NCBI RefSeq assembly: GCF_032818155.1
Contig: NZ_CP102589.1
Span: forward strand, 1,350,001-1,414,000
Length of the DNA: 64,000 nt
Reading direction: 5' to 3'
From: Niallia taxi
Lineage (GTDB): Bacteria > Bacillota > Bacilli > Bacillales > Cytobacillaceae
Made by a program: the position numbers and the translations under genes. The notes beneath the pieces are model-generated. The model was not told the origin of the DNA. It did not search any database and worked only from the letters and a program-made list of their open reading frames with translations. Every line of letters starts with the position of its first letter. Position 1 is the first letter of the stretch. Below are positions 55,457-64,000 of the stretch, one piece after another.

Positions 55457-56470
55457 ATGAATAAAAAAAGATGGGCCGCCCTTGGAATAGCTGCATTTAT
55501 ATTTGCGTTTTCCATTGCTACAAGTCTAGTATCAACAGCATTAACGACTGATTTCAACAGTCTCTTTTCCGACTTAATGGCAAGCGGCAATGAGGAGTTT
55601 ACAGAGGATACGCTGGAGGACGGAAATGAGTTTAATAAAATAGCCGTTCTTGAAGTAGATGGAACAATTCAGGATACTGGTGATACACAATCGATTCTGT
55701 CCTCAGCAGGATACAATCATAAGGCATTTATGAAAAAACTCGATAAAGTGAAAAATGATTCAAGCGTAAAGGGAATTATTCTTAAAGTGAACACTCCTGG
55801 CGGCGGAGTTGTGGAAAGTGCGGAAATACATGATAAAATAGTCGAAATTCAAGAAGAGGCGAAAAAGCCTGTATACGTGTCAATGGGATCAATGGCTGCT
55901 TCTGGAGGATATTATATTTCAGCTCCTGCTGATAAAATCTTTGCGAGTCCTGAAACATTAACAGGTTCATTGGGAGTTATTATGTCCGGCTATAATTTTG
56001 AGGGGCTTGCAGAAAAGTACGGTGTTGAATTTGTAACAATTAAAAGCGGCCCATACAAGGATATCATGAGCTCCACAAGGGAAATGACAGATGAAGAAAG
56101 GAATATTCTGCAGACGATGATTGACAATTCCTATGATGGCTTTGTGAAGGTAATAGCTGACGGAAGAGGCATGAAGGAAAACGAAGTTCGAAAAATCGCA
56201 GATGGCAGGATATACGATGGCAGACAAGCAAAGGATTTAAACTTAATTGATGACTTCGGTTACCTTGATGATGTTATTAACTCGATGAAAACCGATAATA
56301 ACTGGAAGGATGCTATGGTTGTAAGCTATAGTGATTCTGGAGGATTTGCTTCCATGTTTGGAATGACTGCAAAAAGTCTGCTGAGCGGAGAAGAAAAAGA
56401 AATGGCCAATATACTAAAGATAGCAACAAATGCAAATTCGCCTCGGCTTATGTATTTGTATGCAGAATAG
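55457..56470 (+). CDS. sppA: Signal peptide peptidase SppA
   Basis: The 337-residue membrane-anchored serine protease degrades leftover signal peptides. One N-terminal membrane segment (about 8-28) is followed by the protease domain. The catalytic pair is S149 in GSMAASGGYY and K201 in SGPYKDIMS, offset by two from remembered B. subtilis S147/K199. GGAGGG lies about 12 nt before ATG 55457. It is 12 nt upstream of yteJ. Confidence 0.93.
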   Translation: MNKKRWAALGIAAFIFAFSIATSLVSTALTTDFNSLFSDLMASGNEEFTEDTLEDGNEFNKIAVLEVDGTIQDTGDTQSILSSAGYNHKAFMKKLDKVKNDSSVKGIILKVNTPGGGVVESAEIHDKIVEIQEEAKKPVYVSMGSMAASGGYYISAPADKIFASPETLTGSLGVIMSGYNFEGLAEKYGVEFVTIKSGPYKDIMSSTREMTDEERNILQTMIDNSYDGFVKVIADGRGMKENEVRKIADGRIYDGRQAKDLNLIDDFGYLDDVINSMKTDNNWKDAMVVSYSDSGGFASMFGMTAKSLLSGEEKEMANILKIATNANSPRLMYLYAE

Positions 56471-56482
56471 GAGGCCGGAATT

Positions 56483-56980
56483 ATGAGTATGGATATCACA
56501 AACACAGGAGTCGATTCCCTTCATCAACATAGTGATGAACCGCCTAAAGCTTTTGATTTTAACCATTATGCTGGTTTTTGGATGAGATTTTGGGCATATT
56601 TAGTCGATATTATTATTATTACAAGCATAAACCGGATTATTATTTATCCAGTATTTCGTTTGTTCGATCTTCCCACTGAAAACACGGGCTTGTTCTCGAT
56701 GATTAACATACTTACAGCCCTTGTTTTTTACTTGTACTTTGTTTTAATGACAAAATACTTTAAACAGACGTTAGGGAAAATGATTTTTGGATTAAAGGTA
56801 ATACCCTTGAAAAATGAGGTATTAACATGGGATACTGTTATTTTTCGCGAGTGGATCGGCAGGTTCATATCAGCTAGCATTTGGATTCTTTATGCTGTTG
56901 TAGCCTTTCAGCCGAAAAAGCAAGGCTTGCATGACTTGTTCGCAGATACGGCTGTTGTGCATGAAAAACGAAGAAGATAA
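56483..56980 (+). CDS. yteJ: RDD family membrane protein YteJ
   Basis: The 165-residue protein has an RDD domain with three membrane segments. The arginine is in GFWMRFWAYLVDI and the aspartate in LVDIIII. It is cotranscribed with sppA. In B. subtilis YteJ is reported to inhibit SppA and to affect lantibiotic sensitivity, recalled without detail. AGGAGG precedes ATG 56483. Confidence 0.88.
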   Translation: MSMDITNTGVDSLHQHSDEPPKAFDFNHYAGFWMRFWAYLVDIIIITSINRIIIYPVFRLFDLPTENTGLFSMINILTALVFYLYFVLMTKYFKQTLGKMIFGLKVIPLKNEVLTWDTVIFREWIGRFISASIWILYAVVAFQPKKQGLHDLFADTAVVHEKRRR

Positions 56981-56988
56981 TCTTATGA

Positions 56989-57021
56989 AAAACCTGCCAG
57001 GATGGCAGGTTTATTTTTTTT
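56989..57021 (+). terminator. Intrinsic terminator of sppA-yteJ
   Basis: AAACCTGCC pairs with GGCAGGTTT and a T-rich tract follows. Confidence 0.9.
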
Positions 57022-57064
57022 GTCTTTAACCAATAATAGTAAGGTTTGAAAGGATGTGCACATT

Positions 57065-57766
57065 TTGAGAGTGTTATTCATTATCGGCATCATTGCTTTA
57101 TGCCTGCTGCTTTTGCTATTACTGCTTTTATTCATGAAAATTACCGTGAAAATACGATACTACCATGCAAAAGATAATGATGATCTTTCTATTGAAATTA
57201 GACTATTATTTGGCCTTATAAGAATAAAGAAGAAATTCCCGCTGATTAAAGTGGATGATAATTCACCTTCACTTGTCGTTAAGGAGGAAACGAAGGTTAA
57301 GGTTGGCGAGGATGGGCCACAACAAAAAGGTGATAAGAAGACAAAGCAATTTACGGCACAGGAATTATTAAATACCTTATCCAATACAAAAGAAATGCTG
57401 CAGCATGTTGTTGGCTTTCACCGGATTATTCGTTATTTACTCTCGAAATTTCAAATAAAAGACATAGAGTGGAGTTCCATTGTCGGTCTTGGAGATGCAG
57501 CGCATACAGGGGCTATCGCAGGGGCAGTCTGGGCAGTTAAAGGGGCCATTATCGGGATTGTAAGTAATTATATGAAAATGCAAAACATGCCTCATATACA
57601 TATCTATCCACAATTTCAGCGCAATGTCTCAGAAACTTTATTTAAGTGTATGATTCGTTTTCGGCTAGGGCATGCTATGATTGCAGGAATTAAACTGGTT
57701 AAATATTGGAAAGGCGGTCTGCCTCATTTAAAAACAAATAATGAAGCGTCTGCCATCCAAAAATAA
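57065..57766 (+). CDS. ytfI: DUF2953 protein YtfI
   Basis: The 233-residue protein has one N-terminal membrane segment (residues 2-22) and a DUF2953 domain of unknown function (core IKKKFPLIKVDD, WSSIVGLGDAAHTG). TTG 57065 is used because AAAGGA lies 10 nt upstream; GTG 57056 is too close. It overlaps in organisation with ytfJ, 29 nt later. In B. subtilis this gene pair is linked to sporulation. Confidence 0.8.
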   Translation: MRVLFIIGIIALCLLLLLLLLLFMKITVKIRYYHAKDNDDLSIEIRLLFGLIRIKKKFPLIKVDDNSPSLVVKEETKVKVGEDGPQQKGDKKTKQFTAQELLNTLSNTKEMLQHVVGFHRIIRYLLSKFQIKDIEWSSIVGLGDAAHTGAIAGAVWAVKGAIIGIVSNYMKMQNMPHIHIYPQFQRNVSETLFKCMIRFRLGHAMIAGIKLVKYWKGGLPHLKTNNEASAIQK

Positions 57767-57795
57767 TAATGCATAATGCAAATGGAGGAATAAAC

Positions 57796-58254
57796 ATGTC
57801 AGATCATCCAATACAAGGCTTAATGACAACTGCAATGGAAAACTTAAAGGAAATGATCGATGTCAATACGATTATCGGTGATCCTGTTGAAACTCCGGAT
57901 GGCAGTGTTATATTGACTGTTTCCAAGGTAGGCTTCGGTTTCGCTGCAGGCGGAAGTGAATTCACACTAGAAGATCACTCTTTGGGTGATAATAGTGTTA
58001 GTAAGCATCCATTTGGTGGCGGTAGCGGTGGCGGTGTTTCCATTACACCAATTGCTTTTTTAATTGTTAACGGACAAGGTGTCAAAATGGTTCATCTTGA
58101 TGAAAGCACGCACTTATATGAAAAGCTTTTGGATTTTGCTCCACAAGCTGTAGACAAAATCCAGCAAATGTTCTCTAAAAACGGAGACAGCCAGCAGCAG
58201 CAATCTTCAAGTCAACAACAGCAATCCAGCAAAAAGGAAGATATTGAATTTTAA
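57796..58254 (+). CDS. ytfJ: GerW/YtfJ family spore protein
   Basis: The 152-residue protein has the GerW-family core VNTIIGDPVETPDGSVILTV and GGGSGGGVSITPIAFL, then a glutamine/serine-rich tail. The family is associated with the spore membrane or cortex and with germination. GGAGGAAT precedes ATG 57796. Length is as expected for YtfJ. Confidence 0.88.
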   Translation: MSDHPIQGLMTTAMENLKEMIDVNTIIGDPVETPDGSVILTVSKVGFGFAAGGSEFTLEDHSLGDNSVSKHPFGGGSGGGVSITPIAFLIVNGQGVKMVHLDESTHLYEKLLDFAPQAVDKIQQMFSKNGDSQQQQSSSQQQQSSKKEDIEF

Positions 58255-58267
58255 TAAAAAATAAATA

Positions 58268-58325
58268 GGTCTGAAACACAGCTAGGCAGTTCGTCAGGCT
58301 AGTGTTTCAGACTATTATTTTTTTA
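58268..58325 (+). terminator. Intrinsic terminator of ytfIJ
   Basis: GTCTGAAACA pairs with TGTTTCAGAC, with an inner CTAG pairing, and TATTATTTTTTT follows. Confidence 0.85.
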
Positions 58326-58409
58326 ACAGACATTTTCTTTGCAAATAGGACCATATATCCGATATGATAAACAATATACATATTTATAAAACGGGAAGGA
58401 TTGAGCGTA

Positions 58410-58910
58410 ATGCCTGCAATAACATTTAAAAACAAGCCGGTCACTTTGCTTGGCAATGAAGTAAAGGTAGGAGACAAGGCTCCTGAATTCCATGTGCTTG
58501 CAAATGACATGTCTGAGGTCACGTTAGACAGCTCTAAAGGAAAGGTGCGCTTGTTCAGTGTCATCCCATCCATTGATACAGGTGTTTGCGATGCCCAAAC
58601 AAGACGCTTTAATGAAGAAGCAGGAAAACTGGAAAATGTGGAAGTAATCACAGTAAGTGCAGACCTTCCTTTTGCTCAAAGAAGATGGTGCGCTAGCGCC
58701 GGAATAGACAATGTAATTACTGTCTCAGACCATAAGGACCTTTCTTTTGGCAAAGCATATGGTGTTGCAATGGAAGAGCTTCGTTTGCTTGCGAGAGCTA
58801 CGTTTGTCGTGGATTCAAGTGATACTGTTACATATGTAGAGTATGTGGCAGAAGCAAGCAGTCATCCAAATTATGAAGCAGCTATTGAAGCGGCAAAAGC
58901 GGCAAAATAA
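58410..58910 (+). CDS. tpx: Thiol peroxidase Tpx
   Basis: The 166-residue atypical two-cysteine peroxiredoxin reduces peroxides using thioredoxin. The peroxidatic C60 is in [12 protein letters not shown] and the resolving C94 in [10 protein letters not shown]. Its position between ytfJ and ytxK matches B. subtilis. ATG 58410 with GGGAAGGA 9 nt upstream is used; a TTG at 58401 would extend the protein by three residues. Confidence 0.95.
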   Translation: MPAITFKNKPVTLLGNEVKVGDKAPEFHVLANDMSEVTLDSSKGKVRLFSVIPSIDTGVCDAQTRRFNEEAGKLENVEVITVSADLPFAQRRWCASAGIDNVITVSDHKDLSFGKAYGVAMEELRLLARATFVVDSSDTVTYVEYVAEASSHPNYEAAIEAAKAAK

Positions 58911-58944
58911 GAAATAAAAAAAGTCATCGGGAAATTACATAGAA

Positions 58945-58971
58945 AGTCTCGAAAAGGTTTCGAGGCTTTTT
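58945..58971 (+). terminator. Intrinsic terminator of tpx
   Basis: AGTCTCGAAA pairs with TTTCGAGGCT around AGG, followed by TTTTT. Confidence 0.8.
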
Positions 58972-59022
58972 CTGTGCGAATTATAAAGATAATGAAATTT
59001 ACTGGAAAGACAGGTGAGGGAC

Positions 59023-60009
59023 ATGACAATTAGTCCTGTTGAACAATTATTTACTGTATTTAATGAAACAGCATCCCTGCTGCAAGAGGAATTGCAATGC
59101 ACCTATTTAGAGGCATTAGCAGAAACAGGAGAAAATATATTCCAAGAAGCAATTCTGCAGGATGAATTGAGTGAGGTTACAAAGAAAAGGCTGATGAAAA
59201 GCTATGAGTCGGTTTCTTTAGATAAATTTAGCAAAGAAAATATTCGCAAAGGTTTTCAATTGTCTATTCTAAAGGGTATGAAGGAAAATACACAGCCAAA
59301 CCATCAAATGACTCCAGACTCAATCGGAATGTTTATTGGTTATCTTGTTCAGAAATTTTATACAGAAAAAGAAATGCGTTTATTAGATCTGGCTGTAGGT
59401 ACAGGAAATCTCTTGACTTCTGTGATCAACCAGCAGGGAGAAAAAAAAGCGGAAGCAATTGGAGTCGATATAGATGATCTGCTTCTCCAGCTTGCATTTA
59501 TTAATGCTAATCTCCAGGAGCAGCCGATTGAATTTTTTAACCAAGACAGTCTTGAAAAGCTGTTTATTGACCCAGTGGATATTGTTATCAGTGATTTACC
59601 TGTCGGTTATTATCCAAATGATGTTGGTGCAAGTGAATATGAGCTTAAGGCAGAAACTGGTCATTCCTTTGCACATCATCTTTTTATTGAACAATCCATA
59701 AATCATTTAAAACCAGGTGGATTTGGGTTCTTTATGGTTCCAAATGGCTTGTTTGAAAGTGAACAGGCTCCGAAACTTCACGCTTATTTGAAAGAAGCAG
59801 TCCATATTCAAGCAATCATGCAGCTGCCATTGACATTATTTAAAAATAAACAGGCAGGAAAAAGCATTTTGATATTGCAGAAAAAAGGGGATACTATAAA
59901 AGCACCGAAGCAAGTGCTCCTTGCCAGCATTCCAAGTTTCTCGAACATGCAGGCGATGGAAAAAATTCTTGGTCAAGTTGACCAATGGCTACAGGAAAAC
60001 AAGCAGTAA
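59023..60009 (+). CDS. ytxK: N6-adenine-type methyltransferase family protein YtxK
   Basis: The 328-residue protein has a helical N-terminal part and a DNA-methyltransferase-like domain (about 100-325). DLAVGTGNLL binds SAM and SDLPVGYYP is in the place of the catalytic NPPY. The NPPY variant raises doubt about DNA methylation. No restriction or specificity gene is nearby. ATG 59023 with GGTGAGG upstream is used; GTG 59014 overlaps it. Confidence 0.85.
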   Translation: MTISPVEQLFTVFNETASLLQEELQCTYLEALAETGENIFQEAILQDELSEVTKKRLMKSYESVSLDKFSKENIRKGFQLSILKGMKENTQPNHQMTPDSIGMFIGYLVQKFYTEKEMRLLDLAVGTGNLLTSVINQQGEKKAEAIGVDIDDLLLQLAFINANLQEQPIEFFNQDSLEKLFIDPVDIVISDLPVGYYPNDVGASEYELKAETGHSFAHHLFIEQSINHLKPGGFGFFMVPNGLFESEQAPKLHAYLKEAVHIQAIMQLPLTLFKNKQAGKSILILQKKGDTIKAPKQVLLASIPSFSNMQAMEKILGQVDQWLQENKQ

Positions 60010-60317
60010 ATGTATGGAACAAAAAAGTGACGCCAAAAGTACATCAATACCTGTTCTACTAAAAACAGCATTTGTACTAACACAGTCTGACGCTATTATA
60101 TAAAAGCTTTTTCTTGTTTTTGTGGCGAAATCATGAAAAAAAACAAAAAAACAAGAAAAAAACGAAGAACTGTATCAATATAACTTGAAATGTTGCTGAC
60201 ACAATGTTTAAATGAGAAATTGAGAGATATTTGTCCAGTATAGTTTATATAGAAAGCTGTTCAATGTCAGATTAGCACAATAAAATGTTGTTATATAAAA
60301 GGGGAGTAAAATACTTT
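60010..60317. other. Intergenic region upstream of ackA
   Basis: This 308-nt, A+T-rich stretch has a long A/T inverted repeat (TTTTTCTTGTTTTTGT at 60108 with a matching arm at about 60143-60160). No clear cre site or promoter could be assigned by eye. No gene was found. Confidence 0.4.
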
Positions 60318-61508
60318 ATGGCAAAAATTATTGCGATCAATGCAGGTAGTTCTTCACTAAAGTTCCAACTTTTTGAAATGCCAAGTGAGGAAGTAATCAC
60401 TAAAGGTCTTGTCGAACGTATCGGATTAAATGAAGCTGTCTTCAATATTTCATTTAATGGTGAAAAAATCAAAGAAGTAACAGAAATTCCTGATCACGAA
60501 GTAGCAGTAACAATCCTATTGAATAAGTTAACTGAGCTTGGAATCATCAAGTCATTAGACGAAATTCAAGGTATTGGTCACCGCGTAGTTCACGGTGGAG
60601 AAGAGTTTGCTGACTCAGCATTAATTACAGATGAAGTATTAGAGAAAATTGACAATTTGTCAGAATTAGCACCACTTCACAACCCTGCTAACTTAACAGG
60701 AATTCGTGCATTCCAAAACGTTCTTCCTGAAGTTCCAGCTGTTGCTGTTTTTGATACTGCTTTCCATCAAACAATGCCTGAAAGCTCATATCTATACAGC
60801 CTTCCGTATGAGTATTATGAAAAATACGGCATTCGTAAATACGGTTTCCATGGAACAAGTCATAAATATGTTTCACAACGTGCTGCAGAAATGCTTGGTC
60901 GTCCAATTGACCAGCTTCGCCTGATTTCTTGTCACTTAGGAAATGGTGCAAGTATTGCTGCAATTGAAGGCGGTAAATCAATCGATACTTCAATGGGCTT
61001 CACACCACTTGCTGGTGTAACAATGGGAACACGTTCAGGAAACATTGACCCTGCCTTAATTCCATATATTATGGAAAAAACAGATCAGTCTGCAGATGAA
61101 GTATTGCAAGTATTGAACAAAAAGAGCGGATTGCTTGGAATTTCCGGATTCTCAAGTGACCTTCGCGATATTACAGAACAAGCTCAAGCTGGCAACGAGC
61201 GTGCAGAATTGGCGTTAACTGTTTTTGCTGAGCATATTCATAAGTATATCGGTTCATACGCTTCTGGAATGAATGGTGTAGATGCAATCATCTTCACAGC
61301 TGGTATCGGAGAAAACAGTGAAGTTGTTCGTGCAAGAGTACTTCAAGGACTTGAGTTCATGGGAGTTTATTGGGATCAGTCACTTAATAAGATCTCTGGT
61401 GAAGAATCATTCATCAACTACCCACACTCTCCAGTAAAAGTTATGGTCATTCCGACTAACGAAGAAGTAATGATTGCCCGCGATGTAACAAGAATCGCAA
61501 GCGTGTAA
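60318..61508 (+). CDS. ackA: Acetate kinase
   Basis: The 396-residue enzyme interconverts acetyl phosphate plus ADP with acetate plus ATP, the energy-yielding end of overflow metabolism. Motifs are [33 protein letters not shown] and [12 protein letters not shown] 60318 follows AGGGGAG. Codon use is strongly biased, as in highly expressed genes. In B. subtilis CcpA activates it. Confidence 0.96.
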   Translation: MAKIIAINAGSSSLKFQLFEMPSEEVITKGLVERIGLNEAVFNISFNGEKIKEVTEIPDHEVAVTILLNKLTELGIIKSLDEIQGIGHRVVHGGEEFADSALITDEVLEKIDNLSELAPLHNPANLTGIRAFQNVLPEVPAVAVFDTAFHQTMPESSYLYSLPYEYYEKYGIRKYGFHGTSHKYVSQRAAEMLGRPIDQLRLISCHLGNGASIAAIEGGKSIDTSMGFTPLAGVTMGTRSGNIDPALIPYIMEKTDQSADEVLQVLNKKSGLLGISGFSSDLRDITEQAQAGNERAELALTVFAEHIHKYIGSYASGMNGVDAIIFTAGIGENSEVVRARVLQGLEFMGVYWDQSLNKISGEESFINYPHSPVKVMVIPTNEEVMIARDVTRIASV

Positions 61509-61519
61509 CCATTACTAAT

Positions 61520-61561
61520 AAAAAGACAATTCTTTGCAATGCAAAGGATTGTCTTTTTTTA
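61520..61561 (+). terminator. Intrinsic terminator of ackA
   Basis: AAAGACAATtCTTTGC and GCAAAGgATTGTCTTT form a long stem with one mismatch, followed by T residues. Confidence 0.9.
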
Positions 61562-61638
61562 GTTTAGGCCGATTCAAATGGTATACTAAACAGTGGGATT
61601 ACATTTAATAGGGCTGGTACATAGAAAGGAGTCAATTT

Positions 61639-62478
61639 ATGCTGACTTATAGGGAAGAAGAAGTGCTTAAGGAATTGTCCGAGTGGGAGAGAGTACTTTT
61701 TTCGTATGATAAGACCGATTTGGAAAGCTTATATGAGAAGTATGTGAGAAAAAGCATGTCGTTTTTGGAAGAAAGTAAGTGGGCTGAACTTTATTCCATC
61801 GTTGATAGTTCCTTGTTCCATGCATATACAATGCTTCTAAGCTCCAGCCTTCATGAAAACTCCAATGAACGAATGCTCTCAACAGCAAGAATTTTTAATG
61901 AAAATATCACAGACATAACAGATATGAAGAAACTGACAATTGATCAGCTCCATTTTATTGGCCAGCAGCAAATGGCAAAAAATCGTCTTTATGCGTGTTT
62001 TCAAGGAGGTATCGCTGGAACAGGAGGTATCGCTGCAGCTGCAACTGACTTTTTAGCATTAATGGTGATTAATATACGCTTTTGTCAGCAAACCTCTGCC
62101 CTTTTTGGTTCACCAGGCAATACGCCGACAGAAATAATGACAGCATTAAAGGTGCTCCACGGCGCATGCCTGCCAAAAAGACTTCAAGGAAGGGCATGGG
62201 CAGAGCTGATGGAAGAAATGGAAAGGCCTAGTAATTACTTTTATGAGGGCACAGAAAATGTTGCCAGCAATGAGACGGTAGAGGTCATGCTGCAGCAGAC
62301 AATGAAGATGTTTTTTATTTTTCTTTTTGGCAAAAAAACATACAAAAAAATGCCATTTGTCAGTATGCTGATCGGTGCAGGAGCTAACTATCAATATACG
62401 AAAAAAATAACTGAATTTTCCTATAAGTATTATCAAAGACGTTATTTATATGAAAAGCTGCAGGGCGGGACTAATTAG
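61639..62478 (+). CDS. EcsC family protein
   Basis: The 279-residue protein matches the EcsC family (central GGIAGTGGIAAAATDFLALM). The family has unknown function; EcsC is linked to an ABC transporter in B. subtilis, but no transporter is beside this copy. GAAAGGAG precedes ATG 61639. It is followed 14 nt later by moaB. Confidence 0.82.
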   Translation: MLTYREEEVLKELSEWERVLFSYDKTDLESLYEKYVRKSMSFLEESKWAELYSIVDSSLFHAYTMLLSSSLHENSNERMLSTARIFNENITDITDMKKLTIDQLHFIGQQQMAKNRLYACFQGGIAGTGGIAAAATDFLALMVINIRFCQQTSALFGSPGNTPTEIMTALKVLHGACLPKRLQGRAWAELMEEMERPSNYFYEGTENVASNETVEVMLQQTMKMFFIFLFGKKTYKKMPFVSMLIGAGANYQYTKKITEFSYKYYQRRYLYEKLQGGTN

Positions 62479-62492
62479 GGAGGAAAAAGACT

Positions 62493-62990
62493 TTGAACAT
62501 TAACGAACATACGAACAAAAAATATACCCATATCGCATGTAAAGTGATTACAATAAGTGACACAAGAACAGAAGCAGATGACAAAAGCGGAAAAATGATA
62601 ATCGATCTGCTTGAATCTGCAGGTCATCAGGTAGTGAATTATGTCATCATTAAGGATGAAAAAACAGAAATCCAACGAGAACTGACAGACGCAGCCGCAG
62701 TGGAAGCGATTATATTAAATGGTGGAACAGGTATTTCCGAAAGGGATGTTACGATTGAAGCAGTCAAACCATTATTAACGAAGGAAATTAGCGGGTTTGG
62801 AGAGCTGTTTAGAATGCTAAGCTACACAGAGGATATTGGCCCTGCAGCAATGCTGTCTAGAGCGATTGCTGGAACGCTTGGAAGTCGTGTAGTTTTTGCA
62901 ATGCCTGGTTCGACAGGTGCTGTAAAGCTAGGGATGAAAAAGCTGGTGCTCCCTGAGCTGACTCATATTGTGAGCGAGCTTCATAAGTAA
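62493..62990 (+). CDS. moaB: Molybdenum cofactor biosynthesis protein MoaB
   Basis: The 165-residue MogA/MoaB-fold protein adenylylates molybdopterin before metal insertion. The binding loop is LNGGTGISERDVT and the C-terminal motif is MPGSTGAVKLGM. TTG 62493 with GGGAGGAAA upstream is used. No other Mo-cofactor genes are in the window. Confidence 0.9.
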   Translation: MNINEHTNKKYTHIACKVITISDTRTEADDKSGKMIIDLLESAGHQVVNYVIIKDEKTEIQRELTDAAAVEAIILNGGTGISERDVTIEAVKPLLTKEISGFGELFRMLSYTEDIGPAAMLSRAIAGTLGSRVVFAMPGSTGAVKLGMKKLVLPELTHIVSELHK

Positions 62991-63017
62991 TCGGAACTTC
63001 TGAATAAGATCTTGCAT

Positions 63018-63044
63018 AAAAGGGAGGGAAACCTCCTTTTTTTT
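63018..63044 (+). terminator. Intrinsic terminator of moaB
   Basis: AAAGGGAGG pairs with CCTCCTTT around GAAA and T residues follow. Confidence 0.8.
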
Positions 63045-63182
63045 GAGTGGTTTTTATTAGGTTGAAAATTCTAATTCTTCTGAACTAACAACGAACTAAA
63101 GATAGTGCAACTGCTTATGTGGAACAGGTGTGAGGCTGATATTATAAATATAAATTTTTTTGTATTTTTATAGAATTAAAGC

Positions 63183-63211
63183 TTGATATTCTAAAAGAAA
63201 GTTGTTAAAGT
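63183..63211 (+). promoter_or_regulatory. Candidate promoter of argG
   Basis: TTGATA and TAAAGT are separated by 17 nt. Both are moderate matches. Confidence 0.4.
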
Positions 63212-63223
63212 GATTAATATAGT

Positions 63224-63262
63224 TTTTGAATAAAAATATAAATAAATGAATAAATATTCGTA
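63224..63262 (+). promoter_or_regulatory. Candidate ARG boxes upstream of argG
   Basis: TTTTGAATAAAAATATAAAT and AATGAATAAATATTCGTA both resemble the AhrC/ArgR ARG box (CATGAATAAAAATTCA). The second has GAATA/TATTC symmetry. They lie just downstream of the promoter candidate, as expected for arginine repression. Confidence 0.55.
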
Positions 63263-63283
63263 TATATAGGAGGAAAAACGCTC

Positions 63284-64000
63284 ATGGCGAATCCAAAAAT
63301 TGTTTTAGCATATTCAGGTGGTTTAGATACATCGGTAGCAATCAAATGGCTTCAGGATCAAGGGTATGATGTTGTTGCTTGCTGTCTTGACGTAGGGGAA
63401 GGCAAGGACTTGAAATTCGTTCAAGAAAAAGCTATATCTGTTGGAGCGGTTCAATCATATGTAATTGATGCAAAAGAAGAGTTTGCACAGGAGTTTGCTT
63501 TAGTGGCAATGCAGGCACACACTTTATATGAAGGTAAGTATCCTCTTGTGTCTGCTCTTTCAAGACCGTTGATTGCTAAAAAACTAGTAGAAGTGGCAGA
63601 AAAAGAAAATGCAGTTGCAGTAGCACACGGATGCACAGGGAAAGGAAATGACCAAGTACGTTTCGAGGTTTCTATCCAAGCCCTTAACCCGAACCTAAAA
63701 GTGTTGGCGCCAGTGCGTGAATGGGGTTGGTCTCGTGAGGAAGAGATTGAATATGCAAAAGAAAAAAACATTCCAATTCCAATCAATTTAGACAGCCCAT
63801 TCTCTATTGACCAAAACTTATGGGGACGCAGCAATGAGTGCGGTATTTTGGAAGATCCATGGGCAGCACCACCAGAAGAAGCTTATGATTTAACAGTTAG
63901 CTTAGAGGATGCGCCAGATACACCAGATGTTATTGAAATTGACTTCAAAGAAGGTGTACCGGTAAGCATTGACGGTATTTCATACAAATTGTCTGATCTA
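63284..64000 (+). CDS. argG: Argininosuccinate synthase, N-terminal part
   Basis: The first 239 residues of argininosuccinate synthase, which joins citrulline and aspartate in arginine synthesis, are present; the gene runs off the window. [16 protein letters not shown] is the ATP-pyrophosphatase loop, and [15 protein letters not shown] and [13 protein letters not shown] are family blocks. ATAGGAGG precedes ATG 63284. Confidence 0.95.
   Translation, partial: MANPKIVLAYSGGLDTSVAIKWLQDQGYDVVACCLDVGEGKDLKFVQEKAISVGAVQSYVIDAKEEFAQEFALVAMQAHTLYEGKYPLVSALSRPLIAKKLVEVAEKENAVAVAHGCTGKGNDQVRFEVSIQALNPNLKVLAPVREWGWSREEEIEYAKEKNIPIPINLDSPFSIDQNLWGRSNECGILEDPWAAPPEEAYDLTVSLEDAPDTPDVIEIDFKEGVPVSIDGISYKLSDL

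Noticed and set aside
59023..60009. Restriction-modification system around ytxK
   Set aside because: Only a methyltransferase-like gene with an altered catalytic motif is present, in its usual tpx-ackA position. No endonuclease or specificity gene is nearby.

Overview
The window is chromosomal DNA from a low-G+C, endospore-forming Gram-positive bacterium of the family Bacillaceae. The evidence is ordinary Bacillus-type Shine-Dalgarno sites with many TTG and GTG starts, an alpha/beta-type spore protein, a Spo0E-like phosphatase, a YtfJ/GerW-type spore protein, RefZ, EzrA, CcpA, a T-box tyrS leader, and a sigma-B-type promoter before ytxGHJ. The gene order follows the ytzG-to-ackA/argG arc of the Bacillus subtilis chromosome closely, but insertions and losses show that it is not B. 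subtilis. A genus such as Niallia or Cytobacillus is plausible but was not tested.

Layout. 1-13.9 kb: end of an rRNA pseudouridine synthase, ytzE-type regulator, an M48 peptidase-ankyrin fusion, NUDIX hydrolase, pepV, D-amino acid aminotransferase, cysteine synthase-like ytkP, RNA cyclic phosphodiesterase, a ytlQ-like gene, type I pullulanase, ytmP kinase, ytzH, trmB, ytnP lactonase and a PepSY protein. 14-25.8 kb: M42 aminopeptidase, DUF84 NTPase, thioredoxin-like ytpP, ytpQ, a very long repeat-bearing sftA, murC, M29 aminopeptidase and ytxGHJ. 25.8-37.6 kb: an FtsA-like actin-fold protein with a long extra C-terminus, aroA, ccpA, a secreted SpoIID/LytB protein, a class A PBP and T-box tyrS. 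37.6-41.6 kb: accessory stretch with a 349-nt repeat element, LysE exporter, three small genes and a 737-nt gene-poor gap with two strong hairpins, then rpsD. 41.6-54.4 kb: dgcP, free-methionine sulfoxide reductase, refZ, hisJ, ezrA, cysteine desulfurase-thiI, a SASP gene, ytcI, ytcJ and a second, inverted copy of the repeat element. 54.4-64 kb: rarD, sppA, yteJ, ytfI, ytfJ, tpx, ytxK, ackA, an EcsC-family gene, moaB and the start of argG behind candidate ARG boxes.

How the genes work together. Most are core housekeeping genes. They cover peptide breakdown (pepV, M42, M29), cell-wall synthesis and division (murC, PBP, SpoIID-like, sftA, ezrA, refZ, FtsA-like), carbon control and overflow (ccpA, ackA), tRNA biology (tyrS, trmB, thiI with its cysteine desulfurase), redox and stress (tpx, ytxGHJ, ytpP, fRMsr) and sporulation (Spo0E-like, SASP, ytfJ). 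Compared with remembered B. subtilis order, ytpR, motPS-acuABC-acsA and the second NAD kinase gene (ytdI) are not at their usual positions. No complete transposase, prophage, CRISPR array, rRNA or tRNA gene was seen.

The most unusual items are the two tandem-repeat arrays inside sftA, the FtsA-like protein with about 330 extra residues, the inverted pair of roughly 340-nt repeats with matching GAGRCTGGGACA ends, and the structured gene-poor gap at 39.7-40.5 kb.
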